Positions 33,483 through 43,364 of a stretch of DNA of 64,000 bases are shown one piece after another. Both the position numbers and the translations under genes were made by a program. The DNA comes from Lepidodermella squamata (taxonomy: Eukaryota; Gastrotricha): positions 3,658,001 through 3,722,000 of the forward strand of contig JBLDXI010000013.1 in the NCBI GenBank assembly GCA_047495785.1, written 5' to 3'. Below the pieces are notes generated by a model that made no database searches, was not told the origin of the DNA, and saw nothing but the letters and a program-made list of their open reading frames with translations. How positions within the stretch are numbered: position 1 is the stretch's first letter; the number at the start of each line of letters is the position of its first letter.

Positions 33483-34348
33483 CGCACAGGAAAAAAAAGG
33501 CATGAATTCAGGCTTTTTGCTAACATTAGCGAGCTCATACGCGATCCTTGTAATTCGGGCCCTATGCGTATCCTTATTCATGCCTTTTTAGAAAAGGCAT
33601 TAACCGCATGAACGTTTTTTACAGCCCCTGAATTCATGGGTTTTTAGTTTTTAGGATGTGTGAATATTTAAATGAGGGAAAAAATAGAGAGCAGAAAAAA
33701 TGACGCATTGGCGGGGACTCGAACCCTAGTCTCTAGAGTTACAGGCGAGGATTCTTACCACTTTACTACCAATGCTTAGATGAAAACTAATGCTCACATC
33801 GCCTAATCATCACCTTTTTCTGTTGGACTTGTGCTTTTTCAAATGAAGAATTTTCAGCGCCGAAACACTGGCATTTGGGCCGATGCGCCGCAGCTTTTTT
33901 AACACAGAAATGCTCAATTCCAATCTATACTGTAACCAAGATGCAATCTGGGTAATTTACGATCACTCGAATTGAAATAATTGATATCCTATTGATCATC
34001 GTGGAGAGTTTTCTGCTTTCTAAAGCTAAGAGATATAAAACTTGATTGAAATTGGGTGGATACCTCGTCTTGATGCTTATTGTAGCCCGTAAAGTTCAGT
34101 AACTGAAGAATAAATATCAATGCAGTGTGTTATTTCAATTCAATTTAATTGAAATATAATGCGCTTTGAAAAGCATGAAAATCAAGCACATGATTTACAA
34201 GCTTTCATAAAAAAGCGTGAATTCGGGTCGCAAAAGTCCCTGTATTTCATGCCCCCAAGTTAGGGCTCGATTTTTTTCCCCGAATTCATGTCGCGTGCTG
34301 AGATTCATGCCTTTGAAAACGGAATTCATGCCTTTTTTTTCCTGTGCG
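33483..34348. mobile_element. 866-bp element with perfect 27-bp terminal inverted repeats
   Basis: 33483-33509 (CGCACAGG, A8, GGCATGAATTC) is exactly the reverse complement of 34322-34348. Subterminal parts are rich in GAATTCATGCC/GGCATGAATTC words in both orientations. No transposase frame is present, so it is a nonautonomous element of unknown superfamily. A tRNA-like sequence sits inside at 33705-33775. Confidence 0.82.
33705..33775 (-). pseudogene. tRNA-like sequence (Gly-type body, GTA anticodon position)
   Basis: On the minus strand, GCATTGG pairs with CCAATGC as a perfect 7-bp acceptor stem. An A box (TAGTAAAGTGG) and a B box (GGTTCGAGTCC) are intact. The body resembles eukaryotic tRNA-Gly (GCATTGG, AGTGGTA, CTCGCCTG), but the anticodon loop reads CTGTAAC, putting GTA at the anticodon. 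Two of five anticodon-stem pairs and one T-stem pair are broken. I call it a tRNA pseudogene or tRNA-derived promoter, since a working tRNA would not be expected with these mismatches and inside a mobile element. Confidence 0.65.
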
Positions 34349-35077
34349 TAACGTGTGGCGATTGTGGACACGGCAACTTTGGACACTTTCGGTTTTGCAG
34401 GTGTTTAGCTTTTCAGGGTTGAACGTTTAAATCATGGGGGTTTTCGCATAAAATTCCCCGTCTCTTCACCTTTCGTTTGAAATAAAAATCAAGACTATTG
34501 GAGCTGAAATCGTATTTCAGAAAAAGTTAAACTTTGGGTGCCGTTTTGGGACCCCCCCTTCTATCTTTCTAATAATCGATCAGTTTTCAATAAAAGTTGG
34601 CATGATTATTCTCCTATCTTTACTCTCCCTATAATCAAAGAAAAAATGGCAATCCGTCGACGCATTTTAGCAGGGCATTTACTTGAAAAAAGGTGAAAAT
34701 TGGGGTAATTTTGGACACTTTTGGGCGGTTTAAGTATGCTGCTGCGCAGAATTGTATTTTTATTGAATTTCCGAGAAACAGATGATGCGCCCGCCATCTG
34801 TTCATAATTTTTTTCGAAATCTGACCGAAGATTAAATGAAAAACCATGAAAAACAGATAATTCACAATGAAATTGCAATGAAATTGCATATGCAAATGAG
34901 TGTCCAAAACTACCCTCTAATTGTCCAAAGTTACCAGAACACATTTCAATTTGCCGAAAAGCCAGGTAAAATTCTGAACATTCTGAACCTTTGGTGAAAA
35001 TGTCAGAAATTTAGGAGCAAAGGCTGATTTTCAATGTTCGAAAAACACGTTTTGTCCAAAGTTACCACACGTTACGG
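34347..35077. mobile_element. Second inverted-repeat element abutting the first
   Basis: The left end CGTAACGTGTGG (34347-34358) is mirrored by CCACACGTTACG (35065-35076). Inner words CAACTTTGGACAC and GTGTCCAAA or TTGTCCAAAGTTACC recur in opposite orientation. No coding region. It starts within the last bases of the 866-bp element, so one probably inserted at the edge of the other. Confidence 0.65.
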
Positions 35078-35085
35078 TAGGGTCC

Positions 35086-35160
35086 AAAAATATTTGCACC
35101 ACTTACTAAAAATGAGGTTCTAGCACTAAATTTAAGCGTCCTCAAAACTAGTGCTGGAAC
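35086..35160. repeat. Dispersed repeat (TATTTGCACCACTTA ... AGCACTAAATTTAAGC)
   Basis: The run with ATATTTGCACCACTTA, AATGAGGTTCTAGCAC and TAAATTTAAGCGTCCT recurs near 54748-54805 and in part near 54425-54460. It is a dispersed family of unknown type. From 35161 to 35847 no gene is supported; this should contain the promoter and leader of the receptor at 35848. Confidence 0.65.
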
Positions 35161-35847
35161 CCCAAATTTGGGGTGGACACTTGGCACTTGGCATACCCAG
35201 AAATAAACCTGTATTCACAGAGTCCTGACAATTAAAGTGTAGCGAGCAATTCTACAGGAATCCTTTATTACTGAAATAAATACATCATTAATCATAGATT
35301 CCCTAAGGTACCTGAGTTTGAAAAGGTTCAATGAGACCACGTACTACTTTAGAATTTGTATCACCTGCCTCTATTCCAGGAATAATTTTCGCCCCAATGA
35401 TAAGACCGGAAAAACGATTTCACTCAAAAAGGGGAAACTCAACCTGCCCCTGGAGATGTTCCCTTTTTATAGGCCAATTATGTATTAAGCCTTGCATTTT
35501 TTCCTCGGCAAATTTGAATTATTGTTCATCTGCATTCCTCACCTTCGTTTTCATATTAAATATCCTTGACGTAACGGCTAAATGTAGGCACACAAAAGTT
35601 TAGCCTACTCACCGCTACTCGGAATTTTCCAGACCCTCGGGAAGGAAGTTGGGCGATGGAAGCTTGAAATCTAAGAACGTTGACATTAATGGATCATCTA
35701 AAACTGTTGGCTACTTCCGCCCTTCATGCGTGAGTTTTACAGTGACGGGGCTTCGAAGGTACCACGCGTTGTACTTTACTTTCCCGGGATGAGCCCGATG
35801 CATTGCATTTTTTTCATGTTTTTACAGACATTTGAAAAATCTTCGAC

Positions 35848-38163
35848 ATGAAGCAAATAATCAGAATATGTCTTTACCTTCTCGTAGCGTTTGGTTGCTC
35901 AGCAAGCGATAAGCCGTTCACACTAGACATACTGTCAGTGATGGCTGTGAATGGTGTCGCTGGTACTGATTTCTACGTCTGTCGAGCCGCCCAGCAAATG
36001 GTCGCCGATATCGTGAACAACCGAAGCGACATTCTCCCGAAATACCGAGTTGCCTTCGACTTTCGCGATGAAGGTCTCATCGGTGGCTACACCGTTCATG
36101 TAACGTATGACTACATCAGAAAAAAGCGAAATAGCACTACAGTTATGTCCCCAATCATGGTTGGACCGTTCTTCTCTGCAGGTTGTAAAGCTCTAGCTTC
36201 ATTCGTTCATCACGAGAATATGGTGGCAATCGGCTTGTCCTGTACCTCGCCGAGCATAAGTGCGAAGAGAAATTTATACCCCAATTTCTACCGGGTAAAG
36301 AGTCCGAGCCAGGCTAGTCTCGTTGCCAGGCTGCACTTCATGAAAACCCTGGCAAAGAACTGGAAAAGGATAGCAATCCTGTTCCAACGAACGGCAACAA
36401 ATGCTGGTCAGAACGAGCTGGCAATGTACTTTTTCAATTTAGCGACAGAGGCTGGCTACGAAGTGGTCACTTATGAAGCTAGCCCTGACTTTGGTGATGA
36501 TCTTATGGCTAGCCTCAAGAAACTGGATGTTCGGATAATCACAGTGGAATCTGGAGATTACCTTGCTTATTTGACATTTCTGTGCCAGGCTTATCGGAAT
36601 GGTCTGAAAGGTCCGAGATACATGTTTTTCCTACCATCAGGTCAACTTTCGTTTCTGGGCGTGTTACCACCTGGCTTTCGATGCAGCTTGGATGAGATGC
36701 TCCAGCAACTGAAGATCACCATGTTGATCGGAGCTCCTCTTGAAGGCGTTGTTGGCATGAATTCGACCGCGAGTTCATTAGGGCATAATCTTGATAGTTT
36801 TGAAAAGGAATTCACACCGCGCTACAATCAATCTATTAAGGGGGACTATCCATTTCGCCACTCTTGCTATGATTTGGCTCTTCAAGCCGTTATGAAGCTG
36901 CATCAAACAGAGATTGAGCTTACCAAGCAGAATTTGTCCTTGATTAGCTACATCTCCGAACCGCATTTGGTCGCTAACATCGCGAACCAAACTGTAGCTT
37001 ATGGTGAAGAAGTCAATCAACTGAGATTCAGCCGTTTCCATTACTCACCACGCTTAGAATTCGATTATGAACCTCAATATTTAGTAACATATGACGCGAA
37101 AGGGAAAAACGATCGGTATGTAATCACATGCTTCGATGGCCCAGGCGTAAATTGCGAAAATTATAGTTCTCATCACATGGTAGCGATATCTCCACTTGAT
37201 TTCCCCATGCCGAGTGACGGCCCACGTCGGGAGGTTCGGTATCGAAATATCGAAAAGGAAGGCTTTGGAACAACAATTGCCTTTTCGGTATCGGCAAGCT
37301 TTCTTCAGATCGGCTTCTCCATACGGTTTTCCAGAAAATATTTCCTTCGTTTCGAACATCTTGTATCATGTCTCAGTTTAGTTCTCATCAACATTGCAGC
37401 CATCATTGCAACTGTTCCGAGACATTTGATGAGCAACGAATCTTGTTACATTGAGGTGCTACTGCCAATATTCGGAATTTCATGGCTTCATCTCGCAATT
37501 TTTTCTGGGGTAACGCGAGGCTTTGAAAAGCTGAAGAACAACAAAGCTTTGCGAGCTCTGTCTCGGATTACGTACATTCATGGTGATTTTTCCCCAACAA
37601 CCAGCGCGAACGAACGTCCTTCCAGCCAGGTTATTGCGGTTGAATTTGCAGAGGTTGGCTATTTTTCATTCATCGGTCGTTATCGGGACTTGTTGGTGAC
37701 AGGTGTCGCCACTCAAATTGGGACTGTATGCTTTTCAGCTTTACTTATCGCTGACTTCTGCGGCTTAAAGGACAGCCTCACTGATGTTACTTATGACGAT
37801 GCGACTGACGTCCGATCTGAGGAATGGAACACTGCTTGTGATTTCAATCGGTCACGATTTTTCACGTGGACAGGGTTTCTAATTGCACTCAACCTGATCC
37901 CGCCGCTGCTAGGCGTGATAAAGACAGTTTGCTATGGCCAACAGCTATTGAGCGGAAGTTCGAAGCCTGTGGCAGAGGTTCGGAGATTTGTCATCGCTAA
38001 TGTTTGCTTAATGACTTTGTGCTTTGCTCTTGCGGCAATCGCTTTCATGTCGTCTTCGGCTTTTGCATTCAGTATCGTCATGTGCGTCGGATGTTTAACC
38101 TACTCGAGCAGCGTATTTTGCGTCATCAATTCCGCTGTGATTTTCAAAAGGCACAAGCGGTAA
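35848..38163 (+). CDS. GABA-B-like class C G-protein-coupled receptor 1
   Basis: Single uninterrupted frame of 771 residues. An N-terminal signal peptide (IICRICLYLL-type core, ending near CSASD) leads into a periplasmic-binding-like (ANF receptor) ligand domain to about residue 460, with YPNFYRVKSP and ILFQRTATNAGQNE typical of that fold. Seven helices follow: about 472-492, 502-523, 535-556, 618-645, 670-695, 708-730, 732-760. There is no cysteine-rich linker between ligand domain and helices, as in GABA-B receptors and unlike glutamate or taste receptors. It would sit at the plasma membrane and couple to G proteins; the ligand is unknown. A poly(A) signal AATAAA lies at 38285-38290. Absence of introns suggests a retrocopied ancestor. 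Confidence 0.88.
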   Translation: MKQIIRICLYLLVAFGCSASDKPFTLDILSVMAVNGVAGTDFYVCRAAQQMVADIVNNRSDILPKYRVAFDFRDEGLIGGYTVHVTYDYIRKKRNSTTVMSPIMVGPFFSAGCKALASFVHHENMVAIGLSCTSPSISAKRNLYPNFYRVKSPSQASLVARLHFMKTLAKNWKRIAILFQRTATNAGQNELAMYFFNLATEAGYEVVTYEASPDFGDDLMASLKKLDVRIITVESGDYLAYLTFLCQAYRNGLKGPRYMFFLPSGQLSFLGVLPPGFRCSLDEMLQQLKITMLIGAPLEGVVGMNSTASSLGHNLDSFEKEFTPRYNQSIKGDYPFRHSCYDLALQAVMKLHQTEIELTKQNLSLISYISEPHLVANIANQTVAYGEEVNQLRFSRFHYSPRLEFDYEPQYLVTYDAKGKNDRYVITCFDGPGVNCENYSSHHMVAISPLDFPMPSDGPRREVRYRNIEKEGFGTTIAFSVSASFLQIGFSIRFSRKYFLRFEHLVSCLSLVLINIAAIIATVPRHLMSNESCYIEVLLPIFGISWLHLAIFSGVTRGFEKLKNNKALRALSRITYIHGDFSPTTSANERPSSQVIAVEFAEVGYFSFIGRYRDLLVTGVATQIGTVCFSALLIADFCGLKDSLTDVTYDDATDVRSEEWNTACDFNRSRFFTWTGFLIALNLIPPLLGVIKTVCYGQQLLSGSSKPVAEVRRFVIANVCLMTLCFALAAIAFMSSSAFAFSIVMCVGCLTYSSSVFCVINSAVIFKRHKR

Positions 38164-39580
38164 GACTCTAAACCAATTATCAATGTCATCGATCAATTGA
38201 GATCATTACTACGTCAACATCGGTTACATTGATTGAAAAGAAGGTTATCGAGGATTCTTTTGCCGCTCTCGTTCGAAATCCAGCAATAAAGATTTAATTA
38301 TGCATTGCGAAAGCACACATTATCAAATAAATCAAACGAAATGAATGTCACTCGCTGTTAGCCTTAGTCTAAATTATCGCCGGTCTTTATTCACATTGCC
38401 GCATTATCTCAAGAAAAAAGCTGATTAACTAGGGCACCATCTGGAAAATTCAGCACGTCTAAAATGTCCCACTTAGAAAATTATTGGTCGACGGTTCGCC
38501 CCATGTTGCAGTCCCCATTTTCAAGGTGGATTGAAAGCTTAGTCTTATAAGCATTTCGCGTCCTTGTTATAAACAAGATTAATCGAAGAAAATATTCCCA
38601 TCGTGTTTGACCAATAGCTTTGCCGGATATTTGAAGTAGGGGCCTAGAAGAAAGAAGAGGATTTGAAGAAGGGGCGAAACAGGTTCTAGCTAATCTAATG
38701 CTAAAAGGGTTTGTCAGTAGCTCGAGGCTTCTCTTTCGCTCAGAAGCATTTTGAAGTTGTCAGGAAACGATAATTGAATCAGTTCGACATAACTTACCCT
38801 CGAGACTGCCACTTACATTATTCCGTTGAGTGACGGGTTTCACAAGCGTAGGTAATTTGCGTATGGTGACGTTTCAACTAAATAAGGGGAGTATACAAGA
38901 CAACTTGAACAGGCCACTGTGTCATACCATCCACTTAACATGTAAATGGGCCCAATTATCCTACTTATCAATGCTCCAGACTCCAGACACTGGGTGCCCA
39001 ATTTCTAGATCCAGGAACTAGTATACTGTACTTCATAGGAGTAATAACGGATTATTCGACTTGATAGATGCATGGATGCCCAACAATAATAGTGATGAGA
39101 TTGGTGTTGCCACCTGGCTTCCGCTAAGTACCGGTCTCTCAACCCAACACAGAGGCCATAACGCAGCAACGGATCATCAGATTGGAGCTCCATTGATGGA
39201 TGACCAGCAAGGCTGCTTGCTGTGCACACTGTGTGGTCAAACCCCAAAGTGGCTTTCCTAACACCAAGCACCCATATGTAAAGAGTTTTCTACGGGTTCT
39301 AAGATCCACCATCACAGAATTAGCCATAGACACACATCTTCACCTAGTTAGTTGTATTTCAACAGACAATTTGGGGACTTGGACTATCTAGACAGTCTCT
39401 CCTACAGTTGGGAATTCATTAGTGTCGGGCTATCAGCTGCATCGGAAGTGCCCCGCAACAACTCATCACTTGGGAGTCACTTAAAGAGCCTCGAATTATC
39501 TATTGCGTAGCGCTAAACTTCTATTTATGTCCACAATATTTGGCTCTGTTATTCAGATTGCATTTTTAACTCAAATTATC
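38164..39580 (+). other. Spacer between the two class C receptors
   Basis: It includes a probable 3' UTR with AATAAA at 38285-38290. Short frames between 38830 and 39400 have no recognisable similarity. No gene is supported. Confidence 0.5.
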
Positions 39581-41911
39581 ATGCCTATCCTGTTTCTGAT
39601 GAGCATGTTAAGCTCGTATCTTATGGCAACGGAGAGTTCCCCATCGAAACCATATACTTTGGACATTTTATCCCTCACCGATGTCGACGGGGTAGCTGGA
39701 ACTGATTTCTTCGCTTGTCGAGCCGCCCAGCAGATGGTTGTCGACATTGTCAATACTAGGAACGATATCTTACCCAACTACCAAGTCTCGCTCGACTATC
39801 GCAAAGAAGGTTTCATTGGAACCTCTGTCGTTCACGTTACTTACAGCTTTATCCGGAAACCTCGCAATAGTTCTACAATCATGTCACCTATCGCCATTGG
39901 CCCGTTTTTCTCAGGTGCATGTAAAGCTCTTGGATCTTTCGTCCATCACGAGAATATGGTGGCGATCGGCTTGTCCTGTACCTCGCCAAGCATTAGTGCG
40001 AAGAGGAATTTATATCCTAATTTCTACCGGGTAAAAAGCCCGTGCCAGGCTAGTCTCGTTGCCAGGCTACACTTCATGAAAACCCTCGCAAAGGACTGGA
40101 AAAGGATAGCAATCCTGTTCCAACGGACGGCAACAAATGCTGGTCAGAACGAGCTGGCAATGTACTTTTTCAATTTAGCAACAGAAGCTGGTTACGAAGT
40201 TGTCACTTATGAAGCTAGTCCTGACTTTGGTGATGACCTTATGGCTAGCCTCAAGAAACTGGATGTTCGGATAATCACAGTTGAATCAGGAGATTACTTG
40301 TCTTATTTGACTTTTCTATGCCAGGCTTACCGCAATGATCTGAAAGGTCCGAGATACATGTTTTTCCTACCATCTGCACAGTTCTCCTTCGTCGAAGTTC
40401 TGCCGTCGAGCATCAAATGTAGCATGAACGAAATTCTCGAGCAAATGAAGATAACCCTATTGATAGGAGCTCCTTTGGATGCAGTCGCTGGGACTCATAG
40501 TAATTACAGTTCTCTAGGGCACGATTTGGCAAGCTTTGAAGCAGAATACTATCCTCGTTTCAATCAATCGAAGAACAGGGGCGATTATGTGTTCCGCCAC
40601 ACCTGTTACGACCTGACGCTCCAAGCCGTCATAAAGCTGCACCAGGCTGATCTACAATTACGAAAGCAGAACCTATCCTTGGCTGATTATAAATCGTTTC
40701 CAGAACAGATTTCTCGGATAGTAAACGAAACTGTAGCTTATGGCGAGGATGTCTACCAGGTGAGATTCGGTCGATTTCATTATTCGAAAAGATTGGAATT
40801 CGACTATGAGCCACAGTTGATCGCAACCTACTCCCCTGTAACCAAATCAATGCAGGATCGATACGTCATTACATGCCGAGAAGATGATTTCATCAACTGC
40901 GATAATTACACTTCACTCCAAATGAAAGCCATACTGCCTATTTTGACCGCGATTCCTAAGGATGGTCCGACAATGCAGAGAACGTTTCAAACCTTTGATC
41001 TACCTGGTTTTGCTGTTACAATTTGCGTCTCTGGTTGCCTCTCGCTACTTCAGCTGATATTCACATGCGACTTTTCGAAGAGATCTTATCTCCGACCTGA
41101 ATTCATCGGATCTTGCTTTGGATTGATTTTGCTCAATACTGCGGCAGTGGCGTTCACTTCGCCGAAAAACTTGGTAGGATCTTCGTCCTGTATTCTCCAA
41201 ATCTTGCTATCAACATTCGGAGTGTCCTGGCTTCATCTTACGATTCTAATCGGGATTTTGAGAGGTTTCGCAAAGCTTCGATATCGAAAGTCAATTAAAG
41301 CTCGAGCGAAGAGTTGGAAACAATTCTCACCCCCGGAATCCTCCTCAAAGCTTTCCAATGCCCCGGAAAGCTCAAGAGCAGGGTTAAAACTGCACCGGTT
41401 GAGGCTCAGGTCAAATTTCAAGCTGAGGAAGTACGTTGTGATTGCGGTTTCAATAGGCAGTGCAACGTGCTTACTGCTAACAGCATGGATGCTCGAAGAC
41501 TTTCATGGCTTGAAAACTTTCATCACAACCATCACCTACGACGAAGTTTCAGATGTCCAAACTGAAGTCTGGAGTGTTGTATGCGACTTGTCCCCAGGCT
41601 CTTACCCGACATGGCTTGGGTTGATAATTGCTGTCAATTTAATACCACCGATTTCAGGCGCAATTTCAACCCTGAGATTCGCCCAGCAATTGCTAATCGG
41701 CCGCTCGAAACTTGTCTGGGAAGTCAAATGTTACGTAATGGCTAATCTAGGTTTATTGCCGCTGTTTTTCGCTTTTCTAGCCATAGCTTTGATGTCAAAC
41801 TCCGCGTTCATGTTCGATATTGTCATGTGTGTAGGGTGTCTAGTTTATTCAAGTAGTGTCTTTCTCGTTTTAAACATTTCGAAGATCTTGAAACTCGGTG
41901 TCAGAAACTAG
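39503..41911 (+). CDS. GABA-B-like class C G-protein-coupled receptor 2
   Basis: Intronless frame of 802 residues; the Met at 39581 (MPILFLMSMLSSY) gives a more normal signal peptide and a 776-residue product, so I favour it over 39503. The layout equals receptor 1: ligand domain (KPYTLDILSL, GVAGTDFF), then seven helices from about residue 500, with a longer Ser-rich second intracellular loop (SPPESSSKLSNAPESS). Residues encoded by 39938-40374 are nearly the same as in receptor 1 while both flanks diverge more, suggesting gene conversion. The stop codon (41909-41911) lies past the stop codon of a convergent GST, so the two coding ends overlap by 11 bp. Ligand unknown. Confidence 0.87.
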   Translation: MRSAKLLFMSTIFGSVIQIAFLTQIIMPILFLMSMLSSYLMATESSPSKPYTLDILSLTDVDGVAGTDFFACRAAQQMVVDIVNTRNDILPNYQVSLDYRKEGFIGTSVVHVTYSFIRKPRNSSTIMSPIAIGPFFSGACKALGSFVHHENMVAIGLSCTSPSISAKRNLYPNFYRVKSPCQASLVARLHFMKTLAKDWKRIAILFQRTATNAGQNELAMYFFNLATEAGYEVVTYEASPDFGDDLMASLKKLDVRIITVESGDYLSYLTFLCQAYRNDLKGPRYMFFLPSAQFSFVEVLPSSIKCSMNEILEQMKITLLIGAPLDAVAGTHSNYSSLGHDLASFEAEYYPRFNQSKNRGDYVFRHTCYDLTLQAVIKLHQADLQLRKQNLSLADYKSFPEQISRIVNETVAYGEDVYQVRFGRFHYSKRLEFDYEPQLIATYSPVTKSMQDRYVITCREDDFINCDNYTSLQMKAILPILTAIPKDGPTMQRTFQTFDLPGFAVTICVSGCLSLLQLIFTCDFSKRSYLRPEFIGSCFGLILLNTAAVAFTSPKNLVGSSSCILQILLSTFGVSWLHLTILIGILRGFAKLRYRKSIKARAKSWKQFSPPESSSKLSNAPESSRAGLKLHRLRLRSNFKLRKYVVIAVSIGSATCLLLTAWMLEDFHGLKTFITTITYDEVSDVQTEVWSVVCDLSPGSYPTWLGLIIAVNLIPPISGAISTLRFAQQLLIGRSKLVWEVKCYVMANLGLLPLFFAFLAIALMSNSAFMFDIVMCVGCLVYSSSVFLVLNISKILKLGVRN

Positions 41912-42921
41912 TTTGAGGGCGCCGTTTCAGGTAGGATGCGACTTGAGGTATCGCTTCGACATTTGCGATCACCCGAGCCAAACCGGGATAATTACTCTTG
42001 AAATCATCGTAATCCAGGACTGCCGGTCTCTCAGCAACTATTATATAGTGTTTATAATGTATCGGAAAATCGCAAATTAATAAACTAATTACCGGTGGGA
42101 ATCGGGACGTATGCTTCGATGAAGCAGTGAATGACCATAATCAGCATAAAATCTGCGTACGTTGGCTGCAAATAAAAAATTGTAATCAATTTGATTACTC
42201 AATATAATTAATTGATAGAAATTGATATTTTAAAATTGCAATTGAAATAAATTGAAATGTTAATAAAGAAATTAATTTTACCGAATCGCCTCCAGCCAGA
42301 TATTTCGATCCTGAGTCTTTTAGCTTCTTCTCCAAATGGCCGAAAATCGTTGGGAATCTGTTAAGCTTCAAATTTTTGGTAAATTCCTCCTTCTCCGCGA
42401 CGCTTTCCAATGTCCACACCAGCTTAGAAACATCTAAGAAAACTTCATTGAGGCTGGGTTGAAAATAGCCTAAATTTAGCGAAATTATAGGGTGGATCGA
42501 GAATTATTACCATTCGTAAATTTCATCAGCGTTGAGCTTTTCCGAGGTTGTTTTCCCGTCCAAACCCTTCCAGTGAGCAATGAACCTTAAGATGGCGCCC
42601 GATTGAATCATAACGCGACGATCTCCGTTTTCATCGTCATATTCAAGAACGGGAAGTTGTCCGACTGGTGTTGCTGTGAATGTCAACAAAATTAGGTCTA
42701 ATTAAAAGGTCTTATTTTAGCAACACTACTTGGCTTGACGTCATCCCAGTCCTCAGGAGTTACCCGCTTGTCTTCGAAAGGAATCTGAGGTTAAAATTAT
42801 GAAATAAATTGGTAATATTTTGCCGAGTTTGAAAGAAAATTACGTCCAAGTAAGCCAATACCAGCCGAATCACCTCGCTACGTCCGCGGCCATCAAAATA
42901 CGCTAATTTGATATTTTTCAT
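41901..42921 (-). CDS. Sigma-class glutathione S-transferase (GST 10)
   Basis: Exons 42844-42921, 42730-42784, 42511-42673, 42282-42453, 42093-42165, 41901-42037; 225 residues. The N-terminus is four residues shorter (MKNIKLAYFDGRGRSE, Tyr8), and exons 4 and 5 are each one codon longer. Glutathione-site motif IQSGAILR; C-terminus KRRPQTSF. Intron positions equal those of the array GSTs, so it is an older, displaced member 11 kb away. Its last 11 coding bases overlap the end of the class C receptor on the other strand. From 42922 to 43364 only a likely promoter region, no gene. Confidence 0.88.
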
Positions 42922-43364
42922 AGAAATTATATTTGTAAAGAATGGGCAGTAAGCCGTTGTAAAAGAACTTTCGAAATGTAAATAGTGAAAGTACTTTTAT
43001 GGTGTGGTTTTTATGGCGTCACGCGTGAACGCGTGCCTCGTATGCTTTTCATACTTCCATTGCCACATTCATAACAAATATTGCATGAAGATGCTGCCAT
43101 CGGCTAATTTTTTTCAAAAAATATCTATGAAAATCATGTCTTGAGCATGAAACATATTTTTGTCCTAGCCCAATATTTTTTGAAGAGTTTTCATTTTCAT
43201 TTCGAGACCCCGGGTTTTGATGTGCCGAGCCGCCCTTAGCCCTGTAGTCACCCTACTGAAAAGGCGTGATTTTTATACGAAAAACGTTCCCATGCATTTT
43301 ATTCGAAAAAACTTCAGCCAAAAAAAACAAATAAAAATACTTTTTCTTTATTTTTTAGAAAAAT

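Noticed and set aside
33705-33775. A functional tRNA-Tyr
   Set aside because: The body is Gly-like, two anticodon-stem pairs and a T-stem pair fail, and eukaryotic tRNA-Tyr genes usually have an intron. Called pseudogene instead.
38830-39400. A possible gene between the two class C receptors
   Set aside because: Frames on both strands are short, overlap each other and show no recognisable domain or splice structure.
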